Shown in pieces: positions 39,341-53,159 of a stretch of DNA of 64,000 nucleotides (positions are counted from its first letter, which is position 1; each line of letters begins with the position of its first letter). The notes beneath the pieces were generated by a model. It was not told the DNA's origin. It ran no database searches and worked only from the letters and a program-made list of their open reading frames with translations. This DNA comes from Chionis minor (taxonomy: Eukaryota; Chordata; Aves; Charadriiformes; Chionididae). The DNA lies in NCBI GenBank assembly GCA_013398295.1, contig VZSF01008512.1, positions 487,439 through 551,438 of the forward strand, written 5' to 3'. The position numbers were made by a program, and so were the translations under genes.

Positions 39341-39502
39341 TAGAATCATAGAATCACTTGGTTTGGAACAGACCTTCAAGATCACCGAGTCCAACCTTAA
39401 ACCTACACTGCCAAAACCACCCCTAACGCATGTCCCTCAGCACCACGTCCACCCGTCTTTTAAATACCTGCAGGGACGGCGATTCCACCACCTCCCTGGG
39501 CA
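39341..39502 (-). mobile_element. CR1 LINE 3' end (minus strand)
   Basis: The plus strand reads TAGAATCATAGAATCACTTG, then ACCTTCAAGATCACCGAGTC, then the CACTGCCAAAACCACCCCTA and CCACCTCCCTGGG segments. It is the reverse complement of the same CR1 3' class as the copy at 2372-2625. About 160 bp survives. Confidence 0.95.
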
Positions 39503-42500
39503 TATCTCAGGGGACCTCAGCTGGCATGAACTGCCCTTGAAACTGAATGCCAAATTGCGCCTCAGCTGCCCTCACACCAAGGGCTGTGATGTGTGTTGAG
39601 ACTGGCATGCCACTCTTGTTGAACAGAAGGAATCTGATTACCCTACAAGTGTGACACCCGTTCTTCAAACTAGGCAATAAGATAGATAGGTTCCTATGGG
39701 TGCCTTTCGCAAAAGAAAAAAAAAAAATTACATCCAAGTGAAAATGTAAAGAAAACCAGAGTGAATATTCCAACCATTAATTCAAGTGTCCAGCCTGCAA
39801 GAGTTTCCATTATTAATTGCAAAGTTTCCTCCCCGTCCAGTTTTTGCAGAGGGCAGATTAAATGCTCGCAGCTCAGAGCTCAGCTGTTGCTGGTGACCTG
39901 TCGCGGGGCACAGCTCCGCTGACTGACACCCGTCCATCGATTCGGGACAGAAGGGGAAGGGACCCCTCCACACTGACTCAGCACTGGGAGCAGAGGCACC
40001 ATGAGACAATCCAGTCTTTAGGCACTCTGCTGTGACTGCCAACAGATTTTATTATATGGATCACTATTCATTAAAAGCTGGACCCGGACCAAACAGATAC
40101 AGATGGAAATGTCTTTTTTCCTCATGGACTTGTTCCAAACCCAAGCTCTAGGTCCCAATATATATCCTCTTACCAGCAGGTTCCCAAAGAAGAAGAATAG
40201 CTTACAACAGTATTATAAAACCCAGCTGTTTAGAAAACTCAAATAATTCATCCTACCCCCAAATCTAGGGATAACAGCCCAAATCACATATTTTTTTCAC
40301 TGTGTCAATGCACAATAGACAGAGATACCCAGGAATACACCGTGTAGCTTACAAGTGAACTTTTAAACCCAGTTCTCTGCTTTGTTATACAAGCTAAACA
40401 CAGCTATTACACTACAACATCACCTGATATCGAGTTATCCCAATGAAAATTGGCATAAAACAGCAGATGAACAGATTCTTTTTCATCTTTTACATGGAAC
40501 AGGAACAAATGTTAACTCCTTGTTTGAATGCTGAAGCTCTTTTCCCAGTTGTAGCCAATAGGGAAAATGCCAGTAGCAACTGAAAGCCAGGAGTGAAGTC
40601 TTAATTTTATTTTTCATTTTTCATTTTTATTTTGGAGACCTCACTTACCACTTTGTTAGTCTCATAAGCTAGTTTAGGATTCCTGCTCCCTGCAGGATAA
40701 TAAATATGTTCAAGGCAATAAATATCAAAAAAGAGGAGCAGACACATATTTTACAAGGAAAATTCATGCTTAATTGAGGCTTTTCTGCTAATAGAAATCC
40801 GGATTGAGACTTTTACACAGCCCACCAAATGATGATCAGATTGAAGAAAGACAGCAAGAAAATGATGGATTTGCCGATCACTGGAACAGTTGGACAGGAA
40901 GCTGAAAGGCTCATTAAACACATTTCTCCAGAGAAAGGTGCAAACACTTTACAACCACCAGTGTTTCCAGATAATTAATGTGTCTTTTTTTGAGGAAAAT
41001 CTCAGTACAATATTTAAATGCAAAAAGAATGTACACTACGGAATACTTCCCTGGCTCTTCATGCAGGAACTGGAGAGCACCAACCATTACCCAGCTGTGT
41101 CTGTTCACTTGTGTACTGTGAAAAGGTTTAATGAGCCACAAAGTGTATTTTGCTCTCTTCATGGATGACGGAAGCAAAAGTCTTGGGGGTAAAATGGCTT
41201 GTGTTGTTTCTGCTGCTGTGAACTGGGCCCTCAGGGGTACATTTTCAGTGCAAAGCATGTGGATTTGGCTGCTTGAGTCCCATTGATGTTGATGGGACTC
41301 ATGTAGCTAAAACCCCACGAAGTGCTTGAAAATGTGTCCCTTGGTGTCTGTAAAGCATCCTTGTCTTTTCAAATAAAATTGACTGAACCAGTCTGATGGT
41401 GGTGTTCCTTCACAGGAAGGTCTGTAGTACTTGTGCAGATCTGCAAGCAAGAGTGCACAGGAATGTACGGAACTTCAAAGTGCGTCTGCCTCCCCACACA
41501 TACTTTCCAAGAACTGAATTGCCCAGGCTTTTGGGTCAATGTGCTAACAAATGGTATAAAAAGTGTAAGGAGATAATGCCTGTCAAGTTTCTTCATAGAG
41601 GCCAAATTCTTGTGGCTAGTCAGTGTAAGTGTCACTCAAACTGAGTACAGAATAAATATTGTTCCAGAGGACCACAGTAAATGTGAGCAGAGACATGGTA
41701 ACATTCCTACCCTCTCCTCCATATGATGGAGAGGGGGGGTGGTTAGGAAGCAGTAAAATTTGTGTTTTGCAACAGAATCAGCATAACTGCCAGTAACCTG
41801 GATTTGAGTAATTCCATTCATATGTGCAAATTCTTTTTCTTATTATTTACCTTGACATTTAATTGGGAATTAAAGTCCAACTATTTGACTGCTTCCCAGT
41901 TTTTTGTCATACCCTGTAATACCCAGGACACAAGACTGATCAATAATATTTTCAATGTTGATTGTGTGTTACTTCAAAGTAACACACAATCTAAGAGCAG
42001 AAGGTCATGTATGAGCTGCTTAATATGGTCCCAGCTATGTAAATCCATGCTGTGTTCTAGAACGATTTAAGGTTCACATGCAGTGCTAACACCTTGGAGT
42101 GGCTGGAAACACATAAGGTCTCAAAAAATGACATGTGAAGGAACAGTGAGGAGGGTAGAAAAGGAGGAAGAGACCATGATGTCAGTATTAGGGTTGGTTT
42201 TTTTTTTTAATCTGTTCATTTATCAAAATAATATGCATAGAAATATCCGCTGGGGTACAAAGAGCACAGAAATGCCTGTTAAGGCCTGTCATGAACCAAC
42301 TCATGAGTATACCACTGGTGTATATTAGCTATAAGGAGTTATGTCTGCACCCATTGGAGGAATATAACTAGACATCAAAGCTACAATGGACCATTGCTAG
42401 AAGAGCATAGGCGAGACCTTTTTAGAAGGGAAGGAAGGCGCCTGAAAGGGAAGTTTCTTAGGCTGATTACAAGGCAGAGATCAGAGGAGGGGGATCTCAG

Positions 42501-43130
42501 CTCTCCGTGACATTGGAGAAAAAGGAGCAGAGGACAACACGGTGGAGGAGAGAGGCAGAGAGACTGGAAAACTCGTTAGGATCTCAGTTCAGCTGCAAAA
42601 CAACACATGGAATGTCAAGGGGGGCTCTATGACCCTTCTCCTTCCTCTTTTGCTGTCTTTCTGTTTTAACTTTGTTGGACTTCCCACATAACACAAGCCA
42701 CAGAAGAGCAGTCAGGAGTGGAAGCCACAATTTCCCATTGAGCCAGGCTCAGAGCATAAATGTTAGTCATCTAGGCCAAGCTTAAATATTTGGAGTGAAA
42801 GAAAATCCACTTCTTTCGTAGACAGAAAGGCATAGTTCAGTTTCAGGAGGCATTTGCCTAATTTCAGCTCTCAGCAAGTGAATCTTGGTGCACCTGCTCT
42901 GCTGCATTAATAGTCCACCTCCACCAGGACGGTGGAGCCGTACAGCCAATATGAGCATAATAACATGTTACCTCAGGCAGGTACAGAACTGATTCTCCAC
43001 AACACTACAACATTTTGGCAAGGCAAAAGGGTATTTAGAGGGGCACATGACAATATTCTGTCAATTTTGAAGGCCTTTTATAATGTAAAAGTTATTGCAG
43101 TGCAAATAAGAGCTCATCCTGAACAGATGT
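39503..43130. other. Unique non-coding DNA
   Basis: No gene recognised; open frames are at most about 114 codons. A small CpG cluster lies around 39865-39950, too short to call an island. A perfect 15-bp inverted repeat occurs at 41960-41991. Confidence 0.5.
41960..41991. repeat. Near-perfect palindrome, 15-bp arms, 2-nt centre
   Basis: Left arm GATTGTGTGTTACTT (41960-41974), centre CA, right arm AAGTAACACACAATC (41977-41991). The arms are exact reverse complements, and the next flanking pair does not match. Confidence 0.95.
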
Positions 43131-45246
43131 TCAGCCCTGGAGGGAGGAAGGGCCCAAGAAACCTGATTAATATTCAAGGATCACATCCTCCAAGCTCAGG
43201 AGCAATGCATCATGAAAAAGAGGAAGTCAGGACAAAAACCCAGGAGATCTGTATGGATGAGCAAGGAGCTCTTGGACAAACTAACACAAAAGGGAAGCCT
43301 ACAGAGAGGGTGGAAAAAAGGACATGTAGCCTGGGACGAATACAGAGAAATTCCCAGAGCAGCCAGGGAATCAAGTTATGAAAGCTAAAGCCCTGATAGA
43401 ATTAAATCTGGCCAGGGTCATCAAGGGCAACAAGAAAAGCTTCTACAGGTACATCAGTGACAAAAGGAACACTAGGGAAAATGTGGGCCCTCTCAGGAAG
43501 GAAACAGGAGCCCTGATTACCCCGGTATGGAGTAGACTGAGGTACTTAATGACTTTGTTGCCCTGCTCTTCACCTGCAAGTGCTCTAGCCACACCACCCA
43601 AGTCACAGAAGGCAAAGGCAGGGACTGGAAGAATGAAGAACCACCCACTGTAGGAGAAGATGAGGTTTGAGACCATCTGAGGAATCTGAAGGTGCACAAA
43701 TCCATGGGGCCTGATGAGGTGTGGGTCTTGAGCGAAGTGGTGGATGAAGTTGCAAACTATCCATCATATTTGAGAAGTGCAGTGAAGTTCCCACTGACCA
43801 GAAAAGGGGAAACATAACCCCCAGGTTTAAAAAAGGGAAAAAAGGAAGACCTGGGTAACTACAGGCCGGTCAGTCACACCTCTGTCCCCAGCAAGGTCAT
43901 GGAGCAGATCCTCCTGGAAACTATGCTAAGACATATGGAAAATAAGGAGGTGACTGGTGATGGCCAACATGGCTTCACCAAGGGCAAATTGTGTTTGACA
44001 CATTTGGTGGCCTTTTATGCCAGGGTTAGAGCATTGGTGGATAAGGGAAGAGCAAGTGACATCATCTAGCTGGACTTGAGCAAAGCATTTGATACTGGCC
44101 CACATGACATCCTTGTCTCCAAATTGGAGAGACATGGATTTGATGGATGGACCACTGGGTGGAAAGGAACTGACTGGATGGTGGCAGTCAAAGAATTGTA
44201 ATCAACAGCTCAATGTCCAAGTGGAGATCAGTGACAAGTGGTTCTCCTGAGGGGTCAGAACTAGGACCAGTGCTGTTTAACATCTTTATTGGCGACATGG
44301 ACAGTGGGATTGTGGCAAGTCTGCTGATGACACGAAGCTGTGTGGTGCGGTCAACACACTGGAGGGAAGGGATGCCATCAAGAGGGACCTTGACAGGCTT
44401 GAGAAGTGGGCTCGTGAGAACCTCATGAAGTTCAAGAAGGCTAAGTTTGAGGTCCTGCATGTGGGTCAGGACAATCCCAAGCACAAATACAGGCTGTGCG
44501 GAGAAGGGATTGAGAGCAGCCCTGAGGAGAAGGACTTGGCGGTGTTGGTTGATGAGAATCTCAACAAGAGCCAGTGGTGTGCACTTACAGCCCAGAAGGC
44601 CAACCATATAATGGGCTACATCAACAGAAGTGTGTCCAGCAGGGAGAGGGAGGGGATTCTGCCCCCCTCTACTGGGCTTTCTTGAGACCCCACCCAGAAT
44701 ACTGCATCCACCTCCAAGGCCCCCAGTATAAGAAGGAAATGGATGTGTCCATTTCCAAGTCCAGTGTTGCACCCAAGTCCAGAGGATAGCCACAAAGATG
44801 ATCAGCAGGCTGGAGCACGTCGCCTATGAAGACAGGCTGAAAGAGTTGGGGCTGTGCAGTGTGGAGACAAAAAGGCTCCAGAGACACCTTACAGAAGCAT
44901 TCCAGTATTTGAATGGGGCCTACAGGAAAGATGGGGAGGGACTCTTGACCAGGGAGCATAGTGGTAAGCTGAGGGTTAATGGTTTTATACAGAAAGCAGG
45001 TAGATTTAGATCAGCTATTAGGGAGAAATTCTTTACTCTGAGGGTGCTGAGACACAGGCACAGGTTGCACAGAGAAGCTGTGGTTGCCCCATCCCTGGAG
45101 GTGTCCAAGGCCAGGTTGTATGGAGCTTTGAGCAACCTGGTGTAGTGGAAGGTGTCCCTGCCCAAAGCAGGGGAGATGGAATTGCATCACCTATAAGGTC
45201 CCTTCCAACTCTAACCTTTCTACAGTTCTATGCTTTTATGATTCTA
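43131..45246 (+). mobile_element. CR1 LINE copy B (plus strand, 2.1 kb)
   Basis: This is the longest transposon in the window. It begins abruptly at about 43131 with AGCCCTGGAGGGAGGAAGGG, a CR1 ORF2 segment between the endonuclease and RT domains, so it is 5'-truncated. It runs through the RT fingers, palm and C-terminal regions to the CR1 3' end (AAGGTCCCTTCCAACTCTAA, then a degraded TTTTATGATTCTA tail). The central part is nearly identical to copy A in inverted orientation. It carries the TAG stop and small deletions also present in A, but keeps the 451 bp that A lacks. I could not define flanking duplications, as is usual for CR1. Confidence 0.97.
43378..45145 (+). pseudogene. CR1 reverse transcriptase remnant (copy B)
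   Basis: Readable pieces of CR1 ORF2 lie in order: the [19 protein letters not shown] linker (about 43420-43470), palm motif A with FDT (Asp codon 44091-44093), the DMDSG segment near 44295-44310, the motif C double-Asp codons at 44326-44331, the KHKYRL and SSPEEKDL segments (about 44475-44540), and the QYLNGAYRKDGEG segment (about 44905-44945). A TAG at 44067-44069 is in frame eight codons before the motif A Asp. The motif C codons are in a different frame from motif A, so at least one net frameshift intervenes. It is a dead copy and can encode only short fragments. Confidence 0.92.
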
Positions 45247-45641
45247 ATATGTAGTAATGCTGAAAACTCATTTTATTTAAAAGTGATTTATTGCTGACTG
45301 TTTATAACTAGAGAAATATTTTAATCTGCAGATTAACTTTACTTTCAGACTTCTCAGACAGAAAGTGCTTAGTTGTGCAAACTTATCACTGTGTTAAACA
45401 TAGTTTCCATCGCAGATTTGCAAATAAGCTGGCCATTTCATATTGCATCCAGCAGCTGCTATTGTAGTCTTTCTGATTTTGAGTCTATACAAACAGTGAT
45501 TTCTGTGGAGAACCTATGGTCACTTAATTCAGTTGAGTATTTGCCTCACAACATTATTTCTGGAAAAGCAAAGTTTACTTCTGCTTAACGCAAATGGCTC
45601 TATTCTATACACGGCAGAGCTGAAAATGTGCTAAGTTCTTT

Positions 45642-45694
45642 AAAAAAAAAAAAAAAGAAAGAAAGAAGAAAGAAAAAGAAAAAGAAAAAAAAAA
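45642..45694. repeat. A/GAAA-rich low-complexity tract
   Basis: A15 is followed by GAAA and GAAAAA units up to 45694. It lies about 400 bp after CR1 copy B and is not its tail. Confidence 0.9.
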
Positions 45695-48600
45695 GCCTGT
45701 TCTCAGTGGTAATTCACAGGGTGGTTTCTTAAGTGAAAACATCCTAACCATGGAAATCTGATTCCCACAAACATTTTACATTTTAAAAATGAGTTTTTAA
45801 AGAAATCATTGTTTGTTCACTTGAACTGGTTAATTGTATTTTAATTTGGTAATTGAAAGCAGATACCCAGTATCTTAACTTCCCTATAAGCATAGCAAAT
45901 ATAGTGGAACAGGAGATGTACTTCTAAGCTCCAGATGTAGCTCACAGGGAATTTTCCAAGTATTTTTCTGATAGATGCCTAATTCATATGATGTAAATTA
46001 ATATTTACCCTTCAAAGACAGGATTCTTTTATCTCACTGTGGTTATAGTAGTTCTTTAGGCAGTTACTGAATGAAGCTTCTCACTGCTTGACTTTTGTTA
46101 TGAACCTGAAGCTCAGAGCAGCAGAGCCAGAGGCTGGCTACAGGTCAGAAAGCTTTGGAGAGCACTTGAGACAAACAGTTAGTGTACCTGTGGTCAGCTG
46201 CAGAGTTGCAGAAAACTCATAAAATACTTACATTTTGCTATGGCGTCAGCAAAAAATATACCAAACAGAGGAATTTCAAGAGAGCTTTGCTTTGCGTTTG
46301 CTTATATCCAAACTGAAGGCTGTAATTGGGACTAAACCCAAGCAGAATGTCTTATACAAAGCCTTGATAAGTGAAACTCTCTAGTGTGGCTTTTCTGACG
46401 TGAGTTTGGAATATATCCCTGTGGGCAATTTACCCCCCCTGGAAAAACATACCGAGACTATATCTGTGAGGGGTTTTTTTGTTTGTTTAAATCAGTAAGT
46501 GAAAAGGCAGAATATGATTAAAGTTTGATTTTGAAAAATACCAAACAAAACCAATTATTTTTCAAAGAGATGGGTGATGGGGACATGACCAGGCAGGGTG
46601 CACTGGTTCTGCTGCAGGCAACCTCATGGCACCTGGGTGATGAAGACGCTTTCTGCACCAGTGAGAAAAGCAGCAGCACACTTCCTAAATACAAGGATAT
46701 TTCACCTGTGAAGGCAACTGCAGAAGTTTTCCTCCCCTCTGATGAAGAACCTGTACACGGATCATGTTTCAGAGGAGGATCAGGGGGCAACATGTCCTCA
46801 TGTCCTCACCAGAACAATATGCCCTGATCTCCTCAAAACCCTCCCTTCATATGCCCCAATCTAGCCCCAAATAAAGAGTGTGGCTACAAGCAGCATGGTG
46901 TGACATGTGCTCTGTAAATAGATCACTTATTTGTGGTTGTTCTCACCTGCCAGTATGGACAAAACACAGTTTCAAGTTAGCACTTCCTGTTTTTTCCTCT
47001 GTTTCTTCCAGAACTTTACAAGCTCTCACAGTGACTAAAGCACTTGGAAACTTTATGAGACTCTTCTGGAAGAGGTATAAGAACACTATTATTCTTGGGC
47101 TGGCACAATAGTCCTGCAGTTTGTTCTTCCCCCTCCAAAGTGAGAGAATTAGTTCTGCATCCCAAAAACTTATCTTGTTTCCCGTTCCAGCCCAATCTGA
47201 GAACACTGTAGACGGGACTCCTTCAGTCATTACAGATGCTGCAGAAATCTCCCACTCAGTATTTCTGGCCAAAAAAGACAGAGATTGGCCCTCCCAGCTT
47301 AGATAATATATCTACTGTTGTGTGATCTTTACTGAAGTTAGAGAGGAAAAAAAGACAACTTTTAGAACATCAGTGTGCATATTTAAGGCAGATATTTTTT
47401 GCCTTCGTTTTTAATGAGTTGTGACATCTGTGTTGTCAGCTGCTGCTGTGTCTCCTGGTTTGGGACGCATTCATGCTTTCTCACCATTCTTCAGGATGTT
47501 CATGGATGGCAGACACAATACAGTGCAGCCTACCATTTATGGATTAGAAAAGGTGGTGGAAGCAGCTTATTGAATCCAAAGGTGTGAGTTGTTTGAACAT
47601 ATTATCTTCTCATACATAAAAGAGACGGCAAACCATGTACCTCCAGTTAAAATATGGTTGTCTTATGGGAGACAAAAACATTGTGTTAGTAGGGTTTTTT
47701 CACTCTGACTTTCATAAATCTTTTCCCTTTGTTTCTTGATTAGCATTTTAGAAAATACTTAATGCCATTGAGTAAATTATTAATTTTTTCATTGTCAATT
47801 GTTCACCCAGCTCAGGATGGTCATAAAAGTTCTTTCTGACCTTTAAAATCTATCAGTCTCTGCTCTCTGTTCAGTTTAGATTTGCCAGAAAGACTGTAAA
47901 TTTCAAAAAGTCTGGCTCATGCTCTGTGCCACTAATGAAATCCATAAACAGGCATGCTCTACCATGTGATGGGTTTGACTAAATCTTCTGCATCTCCTGT
48001 CAAAAATGGCTATCCAGGGATGAATGTCCAGGTTCTTCCAAGGCCCTGACTTTACGTTACCCCAGTATCACCAATAGAAAGGGGCGTCACTGAGCCAGAA
48101 CAGTCTGTGATGAGAGAATTAATTTCTCAGTTCCTTTAAAAATAGCAAAAAGAGGTTTAAAAGAGAGATATCTAGAAGGTCACAGTTACAAATGAAGAGA
48201 AATATATGAAGATCTCCTGATCCAATGCCTTAGACAAAGTCTACACTCAAAAAAACCAAAAAAGGGTGGGAGGAAGGGAAGTTTTGCTGATTTTAAGAGG
48301 TCATATTTGGAGGTAACTTTGCTTCCAGTGTATGATTGTCATTAAAACTACTTGTAATTTTGTCATGCAACACAGTTGGTACCACTTCAGGAAAACTAAA
48401 GCTCTGGAAATAAAAGTGGAGAGCTAAGGAGGGTTAGTCTGAATTGAATACTGGTTTGTGAGAAAAATCTCTCCTGTGGAATGCAGACAGACTGGATCCT
48501 GGAAGCAGGTATCCACCCCAAAATACTCCACAAACTCATCACTGCCGTCCCCTTCCTAAATTTGCTGACATCCCATCTGACAATATGACTGTTGCTCTGA

Positions 48601-51600
48601 GTGCTCCTAATTTGTTTTGGACTCTGTCAGCTGACTTTGCTCAACCGTTAGAAATAGCCAGGTTACCAATATGAATTTACACTACTTAACCCAATCCGAC
48701 TAGTCTTTCTAATGTAGTTTCAGAAACAATCATACCGTTGGCAGTTCCAGATGTAATGAACCATTTCATTGCTAACCTCTAATGGAGAGGTGGTGATGGC
48801 ACGTGTAGAAGAACAAGGGTGAGTAACCTCTTCTCCCTGCACAGCTGTTTTGTCAGTAGCTGCTGGTTTCCACCCATACTTTTTCTTCTTAACATAAACA
48901 TGAAGCTGAATATGCACTGTTAACGTTCCTGTCCTGTCCCACCCCTCCCCACATGTGCTTTTGAAACTCATTTAGGATGGACAAAGGAACTTTCTGGTCT
49001 TCCTTTCTGGGTAGACAGCAATATGTCCCATATGTCTTTATGCAAGGAACAGCTAAATTGGGTGACCTCTAAAAGATAACTATGACAACAAAAATAAATA
49101 TAATTCAGTTTTGAGTTTTGAAATCTATCTTTTTTCCATTTCAGATGAAGGGCTAAAATAGGCAAAACTGGAAGTGCACACATGCACCAGAAAGGTCAAC
49201 AGGTGAAAATAGACTTGTCCCTTTCTAATTAATGACACTGACATTTGCGCTGAACATGCACTGTAATAAAATGCTAAAAATTCTTCTAAAATTTCGTGAT
49301 AGAACATTTCCTACCAGCTTCCTTGAAATTTGTTCAATGAATACTGATCAATAAGAAGAAATTCTTGAAGAATTTACAGGGAAGGAAAAATAGAGACGAA
49401 GTTACAATCTCAGAAGACTCCTCCAGCTGTCTCACTGGAAATGTTAGGTTTTGGGTTGGGGAGTTTTGTTATTTTCTAGTTAACAAGAGCTGGCATGCCT
49501 ATCCTCACCTTTTCAGTACCTGAGGCATAAAGCACCCAACAGAACACACCTCAACATCTGCATACTGCTCACCCCTTGTATTTCCACACGTGGTTTATCC
49601 TGAGCCCTGACAATGCTGTGCACAGACTGAGAGAAAAATTGGGCATGGTGCAGCTATAGAAGCATCCAGTGCTCAGGCTTTAGCTGTGTCTCTACTTCTT
49701 TGTTCTAACAAACCCATTGTAATCCAGCTCAAAAGAGTTAGGCGTGCAGCTTTCCAACACATTGTGTGCAGTTGTATCTACACAACTCCTATTTGTTTCA
49801 AACACGAGGAGAAAAAAAATCTTAGCAGGCTTTGTGGGGAAGTGCAATGTGACCCACTAAAAAGCCTAATCAAGGATACTAGGGAAGAGATGAGGAAGGG
49901 ATATATTTATGATAGGGTTTTTTTGGTTTGCTTTTGTAAGCTGTTTCAAATCCATGAAGGAAGAAAACTGTAGAATGGCTGAATCCTAGTGGACTCACTG
50001 TCTAACATCCTCAGGGACTCCTCAACTGATCAAATGCCTGCGTTGATACGGATGTGTCAGTCAGGAAATACAGATACTTGCACATTAATACGTACAAGAC
50101 AGCAGATGCTTCACTTACCTTCCAGTCTGAGGAAAAAAATTTCAGCAGGTGTTACATGGGACATTTCACACAGTCAATCAAACTTTTAGATAAACTTAAT
50201 CTGAAACCCAAAACTTTGTGGTTTTGTTCAGTGTGGACAACTCTGGAGAGCCTATGGACTGAGACAGGTCTTTCTCATTTCCCATGTCCCTTCTGGGGAA
50301 AAACGATAACACTCCCCAGCACGGCTTAGCTGGCCGAAGACTACCAAGCCAAAAAAGACCCTCTCACACTTGGCTGTCATTTAGCCCTGGCAGCAGCTAA
50401 CATCACTGTGTACTTCCAGCCTTAGCCTCAGGCGTTGCCGGCACTGAGAGTCCTGTTCCCATGCAAACACTCAGCTGCTATTTCATGTTACCTCCACTTG
50501 TCCAGTCTGATCAGGCCACAGTTCTCATGGTCTTCTCTGTACGGTCTCTTACAAAACCACAGGCACCTAAAGCAGCCAGCAACAGATCTTTTTTATTCCT
50601 AATAAACACGTATGATGCCTGAGTCACTTTTTGGATGGTACACGTCTAAACCAAGTCATCTATCTGGAGCTGCAGGGCCTGGAGTCAATGTTTAGCAGGA
50701 GACTGCCCCGATGGTCCTGCCTGCCTGGAGCTTACCACAATAATTAGGGTCCAATGGTGAGAGCATCCCCCACCCTCACCTCTGAACCTGGGCTGCTGGA
50801 CTAGTGAGGAGCTCAGTGCTCCTGGGGCAGTAAAAGATGAAAAAAGAAGTCTCTTGTCAGTCACCACGCTGGTGGAGGAGCTGCTGTCTGAGCCTCCATC
50901 CCTAGAGCAAGTCTATAGTGCAGGGTGATGTTAAAATGCACAGTCCCTGGGCTAGGAGTCAGCATGGGGAACTCACGATTTCACACCCACGTTGGATGCC
51001 AGAGTCCTTAGGCCTGCATGCAAATCCTTTTTTGAAGCTGGATCTTGGCCCCATTGGCAGCATGAGTACTAGTTTTGATGTCTTCATTCAAAAATATTCA
51101 TCTCTCATGTCTCTTTTCGCACTCTTCAATGATGTATGTAAGGAGACAGAAAAGCTCAGTTGGATTCGTTCAGTCATTTCTTGGCTTTTTTTGTCCCATC
51201 AAGTTAATTTGTCTTGAGCAATGCCTCCTGTGAATGATTATTTTCAGCCTATCCTACCCGTTAGGAAGCTTTTTGCTTGATACACATTCCAAAGCCTCCA
51301 TTCTTAATTCCATCCCGTTATGTTCATTTATCCCCTTACATAAGCAACTTCTTTTCCCTAAATGTATCTCAAAACCATGTGCCCAGTTATTAGTTTCATG
51401 CAGAATAATGCAGATTCAATTAACTTCTTTTTGTCTTCTGGAGAAATCTTTTTTAACCACAGATTGCTTTTGGTAGTTTTACTGGGACAAGGGAATACAA
51501 AAATGGCCTAAAGCTACTAGACCTTAGCTCTGACAATGCAAAGGTCCTGCAGCAGTAACTGTAAACAGAATCAAGCTCTTAAAAATTGGAATTGCAGGAT

Positions 51601-53159
51601 CCTGTAATCACATTGAAAAATGCCACTAATTTACTTGGAAATTATTTGCAGCCTTGTTTAATTCAGTTACTGATTTATTCAAGTGAGCAGCAATTTCTGA
51701 GGATTGCAGCATTATTATCCCGCTAGATTCCTGGCCTAAGTACAGCTACTTGAGCAGAAAAATAAGTTTTTTCACCTCTGCTACATTTCTTGCTGTAGCT
51801 GGTACAAATACCACCAAATAAAACACTTCTCTCTATATAAACCATACCATTAAGTAGGAAGTTTTCATCAGCTGGTCTGTCCACACACCTTTCAAAAGTG
51901 GACTAGGCTACATCCCTTAAATACCTTTTGTATATGTCTCAGCTTTCTCACCTGCCTATGACTGAAGACTTTGCTAAAACTTCTCAGAGTGACAACTGCA
52001 ATTTGAGAGTCTGGTGCATGAGAATATAAAATATCAACGGAATAAGTTTACAAACAAAATGGTAAGCCTGAATAGTTATTATCTGTACATGCATTGTCAA
52101 ACGGGGGATTCCTGGTATTTTACAACCCTAATTTCTAAAGCTGAACCTTTTAACCCAGCACTGCTCTTTCAAAATCAACTGTTTTAGAAAACACCTGACA
52201 AACATATAGCAAGAAGCTCCAGGAAAATTGTCATACACTTTCTGTCACCTTAAGTAAATTATATCAAACAAATTCACTCTTCACCTGTTATCATATGGAA
52301 ACACAGATAAAGATTCTGCATTTCTTTAATGCATTTTCTCATCTCTCATCATAAATGTTTTCACTAACATGAATCAAGATTATTCTTCATTTTCTTGAAA
52401 ACAGTTAACCTGAGCCTTAGGAACCAGTGAGCTTCTTTTCAGAGTTGCTTTCGGAAAGAATGAAAGTGCTTCAAACTTTTGGCAGCTTTACCTTGCTTCA
52501 TTTAAAGGTTGAGTACAACACAATTTCACATTGATTTTTTTCCCCTCCCTGGTCAGACGAAATTTACACTGACATCACCTGGAGTACCTCATCAGTGGAC
52601 TTAAGACATGGTCTCCTAATACTTGTAAATATTTTCAAACATGTCAATCAAGCAACTGTTAGAACAAGTGGAAAACACCCAGCGCAATACCCATCAGTTA
52701 AGGCCCTTTCAGTCTAAAATTTAGACAGGGGAAAAAAAAAAAGACTTAATACCATGCTCTTATGATTTAGCAGTGTGAGAGAGCTCAATATACTTCATCT
52801 TCAAAACATCACCTGTCTCCCTCCAGCTTTCCTTGTTTTTGAACGCCCTGTTCAGCCAAGTTAGCAGGACACTTAAGGAATTTAGGTAAAACTGATGTCA
52901 CCCTTGTTGCAGTGGCCCTTTCTCCTGAGCTTGCACACGCCTTGAGCAAGTGCAACCCTGGATGCTGGATACACCTTGATCAGACGCACTAATTGGAGAA
53001 AGATCAGTTGTACTTGAAGCTGAGCACTCCTGAAGAAACAGATCCATGTGCTTCTCCCTCTCTCTCAGCTTTACCCCTGCCCGTAAATCAAGCAGGAAAC
53101 AAACCAGATCCCCTCTGCCTTTCGCTATCAGTACTGTAGATAATCCCACTTTGGTAACA

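Noticed and set aside
44188..44793. 201-codon open frame on the minus strand, the longest in the window
   Set aside because: It is antisense to the CR1 reverse transcriptase region of copy B; such antisense frames are a by-product of the element.
50110..50200. Minus-strand AAG/GTAAGT donor-like site with a T-rich acceptor-like site close by
   Set aside because: No open frame of useful length between any acceptor and the donor.
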